A stretch of 64,000 bases of DNA from Prevotella sp. (lineage in GTDB: Bacteria; Bacteroidota; Bacteroidia; Bacteroidales; Dysgonomonadaceae): positions 51,462 through 115,461 of the forward strand of contig JAISUS010000003.1 in the NCBI GenBank assembly GCA_031271965.1, in the 5' to 3' direction. Under the pieces are notes generated by a model. The model had not been told where the DNA came from. It made no database searches and was given only the letters and a program-made list of their open reading frames with translations. Of the stretch, positions 34,134 through 43,263 are shown one piece after another. A program made the translations under genes and the position numbers. Every line of letters begins with the position of its first letter. Positions within the stretch are counted from its first letter, which is position 1.

Positions 34134-34605
34134 AATTGATAGGCGGCGTTGTTGGATGTCCTACTTAAAAGTGCAGTATTCGATAATTACTAATTTTATA
34201 GATGTAGAAACGAGGTTGTAGAAATGTTTGGAAAGTTTTCTGAAAAATCTAAAATTCAATTATGTCAATTGGAAAATAGGAATAATGAAAAGCTGATTAA
34301 CTGGCGAAAAAATTCCTTTAAGCGAAGTAAAGGGAATTAAAAATAAAATAAGGTGTTTGATTTTCAAAGTTTTGTACCAAAATAGTGAATCAACATGGTG
34401 GTGGAATAAAATGAATACAAATTTGCAAATAAATGATGAATTTAAACAATGGCTACTTATAATGCTGCCAAAGGAGAAGTTGATGTTAAGTTTGTATTGT
34501 ATGATTTTAATAAACCCATTGGAGTTGCCGAATAACAGATAGGTAAATTTATAATAAAAAAAATGCTCCAAAGCATAAAAAAATAATCAATAAAATAAAC
34601 TCATT
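34134..34605. other. Intergenic gap within the polysaccharide cluster
   Basis: Between the SDR gene and the thiamine-diphosphate enzyme gene there are about 470 bases with no intact gene. It contains a possible gene remnant (see 34452-34535) and AT-rich filler. The largest complete frame, 34357-34542 plus strand, has no recognisable family and I do not call it. Confidence 0.5.
34452..34535 (+). pseudogene. Possible remnant of a YhcG-like (DUF1016) nuclease gene
   Basis: One frame encodes 27 residues, ATYNAAKGEVDVKFVLYDFN followed by KPIGVAE, then a stop. From memory this resembles the segment near the C-terminus of YhcG/DUF1016 PDDEXK nucleases, which often reads (V)EYALRDMNKPIGVAEY. No start codon or flanking domains remain, so it would be decayed. 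Resemblance is by eye only. Confidence 0.3.
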
Positions 34606-36348
34606 ATGTACACAATATCCAAAAATACACAAATTATCTTATCGCTGCTTAAAGCGCACGGAATAAGACATATAGTAATCAGCCCGGGTGCAACCAACAT
34701 CCCTATTACTCAAGGCGTTCAAAACGACCCGTTTTTTACCTGTTATTCGGTGGTAGATGAACGAAGCGCTATGTATTTTGCCATTGGTTTATATTTGGAA
34801 CTGGGCGTACCTATTGCTACCAGTTGTACAGCAGCACAAGCTACGCGTAACTATATTCCCGGGCTAACCGAGGCTTTTTATAAGCATGTTCCCATACTCG
34901 CCATCACTGCTTCTAAGCATCCGAAACATACTTATCAGGAATATATGCAGGGACCTGACCAAACCTCGCTTCCTGCCGATGCCGTAAAAAAAACATTTGC
35001 TTTACCTTATGTTGATGGAAAGATAGACGAACTGCATTGTACAAGAATGGTAAATGAGGCAATTTTAGAATTAACGCACCGTACATCAGGACCCGTGCAG
35101 TTGAATATGCCCGAAAATGATTCCGAACTCGGAATTTACAATGTGCCTACACTGCCTACTGTCCGCGTGATAAAACGCTATATGGAATGGGACAAATGGG
35201 ATACACCCTTAAATAGCAAAAAAATTATGATTGTAGTGGGCGAACACCGACCGTTTACTGCCGGACAAACGGCTGCAATAGAAGCCTTTTGCAAGTCGCA
35301 CAATGCCTTTGTCTATGTAAATCATTTATCCAATTATCATGGAGAATACACGGTTTTGGCAAATTTGGCGCTTGCAGGCATGGGAAATGAAGCATTTAAA
35401 ACTTATAAACCTGATATTTTGATAACCATAGGTGGGCAAACCGGTGATTATCCTTTATACGGCAAGTTAGCGATGGGTGATTGGCACGATTTTGAGCATT
35501 GGCGCATAGCAGAAGATGGAAATGTGGTAGATACTTATGATAAGCTTAGCAAAATATTCGAGTGTCCTTTTGAACTATTTTTTTACCGTTTGTCTAAAAA
35601 CACAGAGATGGAACATAGTTATCTTGAACAATGGAAAGAATTAGAGTTATCAACATCAATTCCTGATAATTTACCATTTTCCAATGCCTATTTAGCGCAG
35701 CAGTTACACTGTGATATTCCGAAAAATAGTTATCTGAACCTTGCTATTCTCAATAGTTTGCGGCATTGGAGTTTCTTCCCGCTCGACCCCTCAATTACCT
35801 GTTACTCTAATGTGGCTGCTTTTGGAATAGATGGCTGTATGTCGGTTTTCTTGGGTGAAAGTGTAGCTACTGACAACTTGTGTTTTTTGGTAATAGGCGA
35901 TTTAGCTTTTTTCTATGATATGAACTCTCTTGGCATTCGCCAACTTAAAAACAATGTGCGCATATTGCTCGTGAACAACGGTTGTGGTATAGAGTTTAAA
36001 AACTATAATCACGTCAATTACCAATTTGGCAAAGACGGTGATGCTTATGTTGCCGCCGTCGGACACAATGGCAACAGCGCTAAGGGTTGGGTAGAAAATG
36101 TAGGGTTTAAGTATCTGCAAGCAAAAAATAAGGACGAATTTTTAAAACATAAGGATGAATTTCTAGGAAAATCAGAAGAATCAATTGTTTTCGAGATTTT
36201 CACTACCCCCGAAGACGAATCGGATGCGTTAAAGTCAATTATTGAAAATAATAGAATGACATCAGGAATGGATGTAGTAAAGGACAAGGTTCGCTCATTA
36301 GTGGGTGCAAAAGGAGTAAGTATTCTTAAAAATATGATTAAAAAATGA
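34606..36348 (+). CDS. Thiamine-diphosphate-dependent enzyme (MenD/acetolactate-synthase-like)
   Basis: A 580-residue ThDP enzyme. The N-terminal Pyr domain carries the activating glutamate in YSVVDERSAMYFAIG, followed by a TSCTAAQATRNYIPGLTEA segment; the C-terminal PP domain has GDLAFFYDMNSLG and NNGCGIEFKNYNHVNY, matching the Mg-ThDP motif GDL/x(n)/NN. MenD-like organisation is the best fit, but the canonical menaquinone neighbours are absent and the gene is embedded in a polysaccharide cluster. It may make or transfer an acyl carbanion used to decorate a sugar, as YerE does for yersiniose. Substrate unknown. Overlaps the pyruvyl transferase by 4 bases. Confidence 0.8.
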   Translation: MYTISKNTQIILSLLKAHGIRHIVISPGATNIPITQGVQNDPFFTCYSVVDERSAMYFAIGLYLELGVPIATSCTAAQATRNYIPGLTEAFYKHVPILAITASKHPKHTYQEYMQGPDQTSLPADAVKKTFALPYVDGKIDELHCTRMVNEAILELTHRTSGPVQLNMPENDSELGIYNVPTLPTVRVIKRYMEWDKWDTPLNSKKIMIVVGEHRPFTAGQTAAIEAFCKSHNAFVYVNHLSNYHGEYTVLANLALAGMGNEAFKTYKPDILITIGGQTGDYPLYGKLAMGDWHDFEHWRIAEDGNVVDTYDKLSKIFECPFELFFYRLSKNTEMEHSYLEQWKELELSTSIPDNLPFSNAYLAQQLHCDIPKNSYLNLAILNSLRHWSFFPLDPSITCYSNVAAFGIDGCMSVFLGESVATDNLCFLVIGDLAFFYDMNSLGIRQLKNNVRILLVNNGCGIEFKNYNHVNYQFGKDGDAYVAAVGHNGNSAKGWVENVGFKYLQAKNKDEFLKHKDEFLGKSEESIVFEIFTTPEDESDALKSIIENNRMTSGMDVVKDKVRSLVGAKGVSILKNMIKK

Positions 36349-37427
36349 GAATAGGAGTATTGACATTACCTTTTAATAATAATTACGGCGGTTTACTTCA
36401 ATCATATGCTTTGCAGAGTTATTTAAAGCAAAGAGGACATGAAGTGTATTCTATTCAACAACTATTTCATTATAGCCTAATATCAGAGATAAAGATGTTC
36501 GTGAAAAATATGTTGTATAGAAGATATAGAACTTATCCAGCCAATTCAGCGAATATGAGAGTTTTCCAGCATAATTATATGGATGAAACAAATTTGGTTT
36601 ATACAACTAAAGATATGAAACAAATTGTTGTTAAATATAATTTTGATGCTCTTGTCGTAGGTAGTGACCAAATTTGGCGTTTTAAATCGTATGAGCAGGA
36701 TACATATCAGCGATACTTTGGAAAATTCGCAGAAAAGAAAAATATGATAAAAGTAGCATTTGCTGCTTCGTTTGGTGTTGATTTTTTTGAAGGAAACGAA
36801 CAGCAAGCGTTGATAGCAAAGAGGTTAATAAAAGAGTTTGCTGCTGTTTCGGTTAGGGAAAAATCGGGTATAGCATTATGTAAAGAACATCTTGGTTACG
36901 ATAAAGCGATTCATTTATGTGATCCAACTTTGTTACACTCTGCCGATTTCTATAGACAAATATATACAGGCAATGAAACGGATAATTTTGGAAAAATAGG
37001 TGTATATTTTCTTGATACAAATGAGGAAAAAATAAAATTTGTGTCTGAATTTGAAAAGAGAACAGGAAAACGTTCTGTTTTAATTGGAAAATATCGAAAA
37101 GGTAGAAAAGATTATTATCCAACACCGTCTCAGTGGTTAAGAGATTTTGATACAGTCGATTATATTATAACCGACTCATATCATGGCATGTTATTTTCAA
37201 TTATTTTCCGTAAACCCTTTTGTGCGATTGGGAATGTTAAAAGAGGCTTAACTCGTTTTATTTCTGTTCTTGAAAATTTTGGATTGCAAAAAAGACTGAT
37301 TAACGAGGATTTTAGGGATATTAACTATCAGTCTTTATTGCAAAAAATAGATTATTCTATTATAAATGAAATATTAAAAAATAATATAGAAAACTCAAAT
37401 AAATTTTTCACAAAAGTAGATATGTAA
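36345..37427 (+). CDS. Polysaccharide pyruvyl transferase family protein
   Basis: A 360-residue member of the pyruvyl transferase family (Pfam PF04230), which adds ketal-linked pyruvate from PEP to sugars. N-terminal GVLTLPFNNNYGGLLQSYAL, the DALVVGSDQIWR block, and IITDSYHGMLFSIIFRKPF near the C-terminus are conserved family motifs. It overlaps the thiamine-diphosphate enzyme gene by ATGA, indicating translational coupling. Acid groups would give the polymer a negative charge. The acceptor sugar is unknown. Confidence 0.88.
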   Translation: MRIGVLTLPFNNNYGGLLQSYALQSYLKQRGHEVYSIQQLFHYSLISEIKMFVKNMLYRRYRTYPANSANMRVFQHNYMDETNLVYTTKDMKQIVVKYNFDALVVGSDQIWRFKSYEQDTYQRYFGKFAEKKNMIKVAFAASFGVDFFEGNEQQALIAKRLIKEFAAVSVREKSGIALCKEHLGYDKAIHLCDPTLLHSADFYRQIYTGNETDNFGKIGVYFLDTNEEKIKFVSEFEKRTGKRSVLIGKYRKGRKDYYPTPSQWLRDFDTVDYIITDSYHGMLFSIIFRKPFCAIGNVKRGLTRFISVLENFGLQKRLINEDFRDINYQSLLQKIDYSIINEILKNNIENSNKFFTKVDM

Positions 37428-37482
37428 ATTCCAGTTAAAACTTCTATTGGTTGATTATCAATTTTTTATATATTTATTGCAT

Positions 37483-38532
37483 ATGAAGAAAAAAATTTAC
37501 ATTTATCCTCATTTTCGGCGCAATCTGATAGACCGAAATCCGTATATTGATAATTTGTGTATTAGTTTGAATAAATATTTTGATGTAATACAGCTTAATT
37601 ACGAATCTAAATACAGTACTTTGTTTGATATTTCTAAATATATTTTTAAGGTTGATATATTGTTCTTCAACTGGATTGAAACAGTTCCTTGTGGATTTTT
37701 TGGTTTCTTAAAATTCTTGTTGTACTATATATATGTATTGATTGCGAAGTTAAGAAAAATGAAGATTATCTATTTGGTACACGACAAAAAACCTCATACT
37801 CATAAGGCTGTTAAATTTAATAACCATCTATCAGAACTGATTATAAAAGATATAATTAAAAGAAGTGATTTATTACTCACTCATGCAACAGAAGGATTGG
37901 ATATTATAAAATCACAGAAGCCGGAGGCCAATGCTTTTTTTTTCAACCACCCGTTTGATGATTTGCAAATCTCGATGGATGATTTTTGTCACAAAGAAGT
38001 TCATAAAAAATACGATATACTTATTTGGAGTGCCATAAAGCCATATAAAGGTATTTATGAGTTTTTATCTTACTTAAAAGATAAAAAAATGTTATCACTC
38101 TATAAAATTAAAATTGTAGGAAGAATTTATTCAAATGAAGACAAAATTCGATTACCACAAATTATTGGAGACAATACCAATATTGAATTGGAAGATCGAA
38201 GTGTATCTTACGATGAACTGCCCGGACTAATTAATTCTGCAAAAATAGTGTTGTTTACTTATAAAGTTGAAACAGTTTTAAGTTCAGGCGTATTGATGGA
38301 TTCACTTATGAATGGTGCAACAATAGTTGGCAATAATTGTGGAGCATTTAAAGATTTGGGATGTGAAGGTATTATCTATTCCTATAATGATTATACTCAA
38401 ATGATAGAAATATTAGATGATATTATTGTTAATGACAAATATAAAGATAAGTATATGATTTATAGTTTTATACAAAAAAACAACTGGGATAATTTTGCAA
38501 AAGAAATAGGTTTAAAAATTTATGCATTGTAA
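37483..38532 (+). CDS. Glycosyltransferase (GT-B fold)
   Basis: A 349-residue cytoplasmic glycosyltransferase. Features are an N-terminal amphipathic segment (YYIYVLIAKLRKMKIIYLVHD) and a second domain with LIWSAIKPYKGIYEFL and VETVLSSGVLMDSLMNGATIVGNNCG (the donor-binding region, with the glycine-rich turn). There is no clear family number. I start at ATG 37483 (MKKKIYIYP) rather than a TTG 12 codons upstream. Stop and the next start overlap as TAATG. Confidence 0.8.
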   Translation: MKKKIYIYPHFRRNLIDRNPYIDNLCISLNKYFDVIQLNYESKYSTLFDISKYIFKVDILFFNWIETVPCGFFGFLKFLLYYIYVLIAKLRKMKIIYLVHDKKPHTHKAVKFNNHLSELIIKDIIKRSDLLLTHATEGLDIIKSQKPEANAFFFNHPFDDLQISMDDFCHKEVHKKYDILIWSAIKPYKGIYEFLSYLKDKKMLSLYKIKIVGRIYSNEDKIRLPQIIGDNTNIELEDRSVSYDELPGLINSAKIVLFTYKVETVLSSGVLMDSLMNGATIVGNNCGAFKDLGCEGIIYSYNDYTQMIEILDDIIVNDKYKDKYMIYSFIQKNNWDNFAKEIGLKIYAL

Positions 38533-39638
38533 TGGAATTAGCTTATATAGTATATACAGCAATATTTATCGTTACTATATTATTTGCTTATTTTGGAATA
38601 AAAGCAAATAGAGGGCGAAAAGATAGTGTCAGTCGTCAAACATGGGTATTTTGGGGAATTGCCATTGTTTTTTACATCTTTATTCTCGGTTTACGTAAGG
38701 ATGTAGGCATTGATTATAGAACATACAAGATGTTTTTTGAAAATGATTTTAATAGTAGTAGTGGTGTAGATATAATTTATTACCTATTTGAAAATATAGT
38801 AAAGAATGGTCATTACAATTATTTTATTGCATTTTTAGCGTTCATTCCGATTTACTTTATATTTCTTTCTTTCAAGGATAAACCGAAGTTTCTTGTATTG
38901 TTTTTATTCTTCTATTTTACTTGGGGAACATTTTTCTATTCAATGAATATTATGCGGCAAACAGCAGCATGTGCAATACTGTTATATGTCATAACAAGGT
39001 ATTTAGATAGAGACTATAAAGGATTTATAATCTTTTACATTTTAGCCTTTATTTTACATCGTTCTGTCCTATTAGCTCTGCCATTTATTTTTTTATTCAA
39101 GTTTGATTTCATAAAACCGCGTTGGATAATTATATGTTTGCTTTTTTTATCTTTCTTGTACGGGCAATATATATATAATTCTTATAGTCATAGTCTTGAA
39201 AATGTTGTACTAACAGGTATCTTTGAAAGATATAATTACTACTTAGAAGGTAGGTATGAATATTCAGAAAGGGTAACAACAGGTAGCGGGTTATTTGAAG
39301 TATTAAATCTTTTTGTTGCATTGTTAGTTGTTTTCTATAGTAATGTATTAAAGAGAAAATACGAACAATATAATTTTAATCTATATTATAATTTTATGAT
39401 TGTGGGCTATATATTCCATAATATTATTTATGATTTAGTGATGTTGCGAGTATTTAATTATTTTAATTTTTTGGGAATACTAGCACTTGCGATGTTGTTT
39501 CATTATCTATTTTTTATTCAAAAAAATATTATGTTAAAATTTATTGGGGTAGGTCTAATGTTGATAGGAATAGTAAATTATTATTATCAAATATATAAAT
39601 GTACTATGGAAATAGCTCCATTTTATTTTATTTTTTAA
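38532..39638 (+). CDS. EpsG/Wzy-like polysaccharide polymerase
   Basis: A 368-residue membrane protein with about nine to ten hydrophobic helices and the EpsG-type opening (GLRKDVGIDYRTYKMFFEN). The middle has YFTWGTFFYSMNIMRQTAAC, close to the conserved RQ motif in EpsG/Wzy polymerases. It probably joins lipid-linked repeats on the outer side of the inner membrane, after the flippase. Sequence conservation in Wzy is low, so the call rests on topology, the RQ motif and gene context. Confidence 0.85.
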   Translation: MELAYIVYTAIFIVTILFAYFGIKANRGRKDSVSRQTWVFWGIAIVFYIFILGLRKDVGIDYRTYKMFFENDFNSSSGVDIIYYLFENIVKNGHYNYFIAFLAFIPIYFIFLSFKDKPKFLVLFLFFYFTWGTFFYSMNIMRQTAACAILLYVITRYLDRDYKGFIIFYILAFILHRSVLLALPFIFLFKFDFIKPRWIIICLLFLSFLYGQYIYNSYSHSLENVVLTGIFERYNYYLEGRYEYSERVTTGSGLFEVLNLFVALLVVFYSNVLKRKYEQYNFNLYYNFMIVGYIFHNIIYDLVMLRVFNYFNFLGILALAMLFHYLFFIQKNIMLKFIGVGLMLIGIVNYYYQIYKCTMEIAPFYFIF

Positions 39639-39649
39639 ATAGTTATTAT

Positions 39650-40669
39650 ATGAATTTATATTTATTCCCAGCGTTAGCTTCATCGCAAGGTGGTTATAAT
39701 CTTGGTGTGTTATTCGCTTATAATAAATTACAAGTAAAACAAGATGATGTTGTGGTTTGGTGTTTAGATAAGACGGATTTAGTTGACAATGCTCAATGTA
39801 TAAGAAAAACAGATATCTTTCTTAAATACCCTCCATTATATTCTTTACGGTCATTGCATAAAGTTTTAACGGATAGATTTCATCAGGAAATAGATTATAA
39901 AGCTATTGCTCCTTTAGTGAAATATGATTTTGAACATATTCATTGTGATGAGGTTACATTTTATAGGGCAATAAGGAAGCTATATCCTGATAAAAAAATA
40001 TTTATCAGGTTTCATAATGTTTTCTCCAGAATAAAGGAAAGGGAAAGAGTATTATCAGTAAAACAAGACTGGAGATTTGAATTAAAGATGCGATTATTCA
40101 CGAAATTGGAGTTTGAAATTTTTAAAGACAATAATGTTTATAAAATTTTCATTTCTGACGAAGATAGAAATTATTATACTTCAATGATGGGTAGAACAAT
40201 AGATTCCGAAGTCTGGTATTATGAACCGACAGTTAATAAAATAGAACAGAATAAATTGTTACCTAAACTTGTATGGTTTGGTGGAGTAGAGGGACACAAA
40301 ACGACTTCTGTTAGGTGGTTCATCAATGATGTTTTTCCAAAAATCAAAAAACAAATTCCAAGCGCAGAATTTCATTTGTGGGGAAGTCAAACAAATCAAT
40401 TCGACAATCCCACAAAAAATATCTTTGCTCATGGTAAATACTTGCACGATGATTTACCATTGAAAGGTGAGGCATTATACATTAATCCTGATATAATTGG
40501 TGGCGGTATAAAAATCAAATTGCTTACATATTTCAAAGAAGGAGTTCCATTTATTTCAACACCATTTGGATTTGAAGGTTACAAAGAAGCTTTGATTGAT
40601 AATCAATATTGTTTTGTTATTGAAATGGATAAATGGGCTGAAAAAATTATACAAATTCTAAAACCATAA
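39650..40669 (+). CDS. Glycosyltransferase (family 4-like)
   Basis: A 339-residue glycosyltransferase. The N-terminal domain begins LYLFPALASSQGGYNLGVLF, and the C-terminal half has LVWFGGVEGHKTTSVRWFIN, a glycine-rich turn, and PDIIGGGIKIKLLTYFKEGV with PFISTPFGFEGY, like the donor-binding region of GT4-type enzymes. I start at ATG 39650, which gives the expected first beta strand; an upstream ATG would overlap the wzy gene. The sugar cannot be assigned. Confidence 0.8.
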   Translation: MNLYLFPALASSQGGYNLGVLFAYNKLQVKQDDVVVWCLDKTDLVDNAQCIRKTDIFLKYPPLYSLRSLHKVLTDRFHQEIDYKAIAPLVKYDFEHIHCDEVTFYRAIRKLYPDKKIFIRFHNVFSRIKERERVLSVKQDWRFELKMRLFTKLEFEIFKDNNVYKIFISDEDRNYYTSMMGRTIDSEVWYYEPTVNKIEQNKLLPKLVWFGGVEGHKTTSVRWFINDVFPKIKKQIPSAEFHLWGSQTNQFDNPTKNIFAHGKYLHDDLPLKGEALYINPDIIGGGIKIKLLTYFKEGVPFISTPFGFEGYKEALIDNQYCFVIEMDKWAEKIIQILKP

Positions 40670-40675
40670 AACATT

Positions 40676-41227
40676 ATGTCCTCAAAAGTAACTCTAAATA
40701 AATTTAACCACAAAGAAGGTTTAGACAGAGGCGCAAGTAAGTTCAAAGAAACTCTTTGGTATCTTGTAAAAATGCTGTTTTTCCTTACGGCATTCCCTTT
40801 TCTGAGCTGTTTAAAATGTTGGATTTTAAGAATTTTTGGTGCAAAAATAGGAAAAAATGTGCTGATAAAACCTCGTGTTAATATTCATTTTCCATGGAAA
40901 CTTGAAGTCGGAAACGATGTATGGATTGGCGAAGATGTATTTATTTTGAATTTTGAAAAAATAAAAATCGGAAGTAATGTATGTATCAGTCAACGTGCTT
41001 TTCTTTGTGGTGGTAATCATAATTATAAAAATCCGTCAATGTCTTACCGTAATGGCTCAATAACATTAGAAAATGGTTGTTGGGTGGGAGCGCAGTGCTT
41101 TGTTGCACCCAATATTACAATCGGAACAGATTGTGTGGTTTCAGCTTGTTCGGTGGTTACAAATTCACTGCCAGAAAATATGATTTGTGCAGGAAATCCG
41201 TGTAGGCCAATAAAAGAAAGATTTTAA
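40676..41227 (+). CDS. WcaF-like hexapeptide acyltransferase
   Basis: A 183-residue left-handed beta-helix acyltransferase with repeated hexapeptide turns (IGKNVLIKPRVNIHFPWKLE, VGNDVWIGEDVFILNF, IGSNVCISQRAFLCGG) and C-terminal NITIGTDCVVSACSVVTNSL. The N-terminal part with a hydrophobic helix is typical of WcaF/WcaB enzymes. It probably O-acetylates a residue of the surface polymer using acetyl-CoA. Its stop abuts the next gene directly. Confidence 0.88.
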   Translation: MSSKVTLNKFNHKEGLDRGASKFKETLWYLVKMLFFLTAFPFLSCLKCWILRIFGAKIGKNVLIKPRVNIHFPWKLEVGNDVWIGEDVFILNFEKIKIGSNVCISQRAFLCGGNHNYKNPSMSYRNGSITLENGCWVGAQCFVAPNITIGTDCVVSACSVVTNSLPENMICAGNPCRPIKERF

Positions 41228-42040
41228 ATGAAAATATCTATAATTACGATAGTTTATAATAATAGAAATTGTATTTCAGATTGTATTCAATCAGTTATTA
41301 ATCAGTCATATGATGATATTGAATATCTCGTTATTGACGGGGCTTCTACAGATGGAACGATTGATATAATTCAGAATTACGAATTACGAATTACGAAAGA
41401 ATACCCGCATATCTCTTTTCGTTGGATTTCAGAAAAAGATACAGGTTTGTATAATGCGCTTAACAAAGGAATACGACAGGCTACTGGCGATATTATTGGC
41501 ATTTTACATTCGGACGATTTGTATTACACAACGGATGTGTTAAAACAAATAAATAAGGTGTTTCAAAGTACCGAAACCGATTTAGTATATGCCAATGGAC
41601 AATATGTAGAACAAAATAATACTGAAATAGTAAAACGTATATACCAAGCAAAGCCTTTCAAAAAAAGTTATTTGAAATTTGGTTGGATTCCTTTGCATAC
41701 AACTATTTATGTTAGAAAAGGAGTCTTTGATCAATATGGTTTGTATGATGAGAACTATTCTATTGCTAGCGATTACGAAATATCTTTGCGTTGGTTTTTT
41801 AATGATAATATAAAAAAGATATTTTTAGATTCTTGGGTAGTAAAAATGCGTTTAGGAGGTAAGAGTACTACTGCAAAATTTCAAAAAAGAAAGTCCTCAG
41901 AAGATTTATCCATTATTCGCAAATATCATTTATGGGGTTGGTTTACATTGGGCTGTAAAATAATGAGGAAAATTCCTCAATATTTTATGCCGCAATTGAT
42001 AAATATTGATTTTCATTTGGGTAGTACTAAATGTTTCTAG
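41228..42040 (+). CDS. Family 2 glycosyltransferase (WcaA-like) with internal repeat
   Basis: A 270-residue GT-A fold family 2 transferase: ISIITIVYNNRNCISDCIQS, INQSYDDIEYLVIDGASTDG, then LHSDDLYY (the metal-binding DD). It probably adds one sugar of the repeat unit on the cytoplasmic side. At 41374-41394 the gene contains three copies of the 7-base GAATTAC, giving an inserted peptide NYELRITKEYPHI between the STDGT block and the RWISEKDTGLYNALNKGI block, which are close together in ordinary members. Confidence 0.85.
   Translation: MKISIITIVYNNRNCISDCIQSVINQSYDDIEYLVIDGASTDGTIDIIQNYELRITKEYPHISFRWISEKDTGLYNALNKGIRQATGDIIGILHSDDLYYTTDVLKQINKVFQSTETDLVYANGQYVEQNNTEIVKRIYQAKPFKKSYLKFGWIPLHTTIYVRKGVFDQYGLYDENYSIASDYEISLRWFFNDNIKKIFLDSWVVKMRLGGKSTTAKFQKRKSSEDLSIIRKYHLWGWFTLGCKIMRKIPQYFMPQLINIDFHLGSTKCF
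41374..41394. repeat. Three tandem copies of GAATTAC inside the GT2 gene
   Basis: Perfect 7-base units at 41374-41380, 41381-41387 and 41388-41394. A unit change would shift the reading frame. The same kind of (AATTACG)n repeat is common between genes in many bacteria, so this copy probably invaded the gene. Confidence 0.85.
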
Positions 42041-42126
42041 AAAGAAATCTTATTTTATCATCGTATATTCATAAAAATGCCTACTGTTATAGTTCTGTAG
42101 TTTATTAAATAAGGAAAAGTTAAAAA

Positions 42127-43155
42127 ATGATAATTCGTAGTAAAGCGCCTTTACGTTTAGGTTTTGCCGGGGGGGGAAGTGATGTGTCGCCGTATAGTGA
42201 TTTGTATGGTGGATTAATATTAAATGCCACCATCAATATGTATGCTTATTGTACCATTGAGGAAACCAAGGATGGTAAGATAGAAATTATTGCTCCGGAT
42301 ATTCAAACAAGTATTTCATATCCGATGAGTAAACGTTTACCTGTTGATGGTTGTTTAGATTTGCATAAGGGTGTTTATAACCGTATTGTGGAGGAATATA
42401 GGTTGCAGCCTATGTCTTTCCGTATTACCACTTATTCGGATGCACCTCCGGGCAGCGGCTTGGGTTCTTCATCTACCATGGTGGTTGCCATTGTTAAAGC
42501 CTTTGTCGAATGGTTGAATTTACCTTTGGGGGAATATGAGATAGCATATTTGGCTTATCAGATTGAACGAAAGGATTTACAGTTGAGCGGAGGTAAACAG
42601 GATCAGTATGCAGCAGCTTTCGGTGGCTTCAATTTTATGGAGTTTCAGAAAAATGATGTGGTTATTGTTAACCCCTTACGTGTAAAGCGTTGGATTGTTG
42701 ATGAACTGGAATCATCATTGGTCCTTTATTATACGGGCGCTTCCCGCTCGTCAGCAGCCATTATTGACGAACAGAAAAGGCGCACAAGCTCCGGTAATGC
42801 AGATGCTATTGAAGCGATGCATCGTATCAGGCAAAGTTCCATTGACATGAAAACGGCTCTCCTTAGAGGAGATGTTTCTACTTTTGCTGCTATATTGGGT
42901 GAAGCATGGGAAGATAAGAAAAAAATGGCTTCGGCTATTACAAATCCCATGATTCAACAGGCTTTTGACGTGGCAATAGACAATGGTGCTGTATCAGGGA
43001 AAGTGAGTGGAGCTGGTGGCGGTGGTTTCATCATGTTTATGGTAGAGCCAACCAAAAAAGTACAAGTGACCAATGAATTAAGTAAACTTGTGGGCCGCGT
43101 AGTGGGCTTTCAATTTAGCGAAGGTGGCTGTCATGGATGGAAGATATATAATTAG
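42127..43155 (+). CDS. hddA: GHMP kinase, D-glycero-D-manno-heptose-7-phosphate kinase-like
   Basis: A 342-residue GHMP kinase. The N-terminal [20 protein letters not shown], the ATP loop [17 protein letters not shown], the substrate segment [18 protein letters not shown] and the C-terminal [15 protein letters not shown] are those of HddA-type sugar kinases (also close to fucokinase-type GHMP kinases). HddA phosphorylates heptose-7-phosphate at C1. It sits next to gmhA, which supports heptose rather than fucose. gmhB and hddC, needed to finish GDP-heptose, are not here. Confidence 0.8.
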   Translation: MIIRSKAPLRLGFAGGGSDVSPYSDLYGGLILNATINMYAYCTIEETKDGKIEIIAPDIQTSISYPMSKRLPVDGCLDLHKGVYNRIVEEYRLQPMSFRITTYSDAPPGSGLGSSSTMVVAIVKAFVEWLNLPLGEYEIAYLAYQIERKDLQLSGGKQDQYAAAFGGFNFMEFQKNDVVIVNPLRVKRWIVDELESSLVLYYTGASRSSAAIIDEQKRRTSSGNADAIEAMHRIRQSSIDMKTALLRGDVSTFAAILGEAWEDKKKMASAITNPMIQQAFDVAIDNGAVSGKVSGAGGGGFIMFMVEPTKKVQVTNELSKLVGRVVGFQFSEGGCHGWKIYN

Positions 43156-43263
43156 AAATAATAATTAAAGATAAAAATTGAGGTTCAGGAGGTTGAAATT
43201 TGAATAATAATAATCGCCGGTAAATAAAGTGCATCTTACGAATAAAACAAAATTTCAAGAATA

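Noticed and set aside
34357..34542. 61-codon plus-strand frame between SDR and ThDP genes
   Set aside because: No recognisable family; the only family-like segment of the region is in a different frame and is broken.
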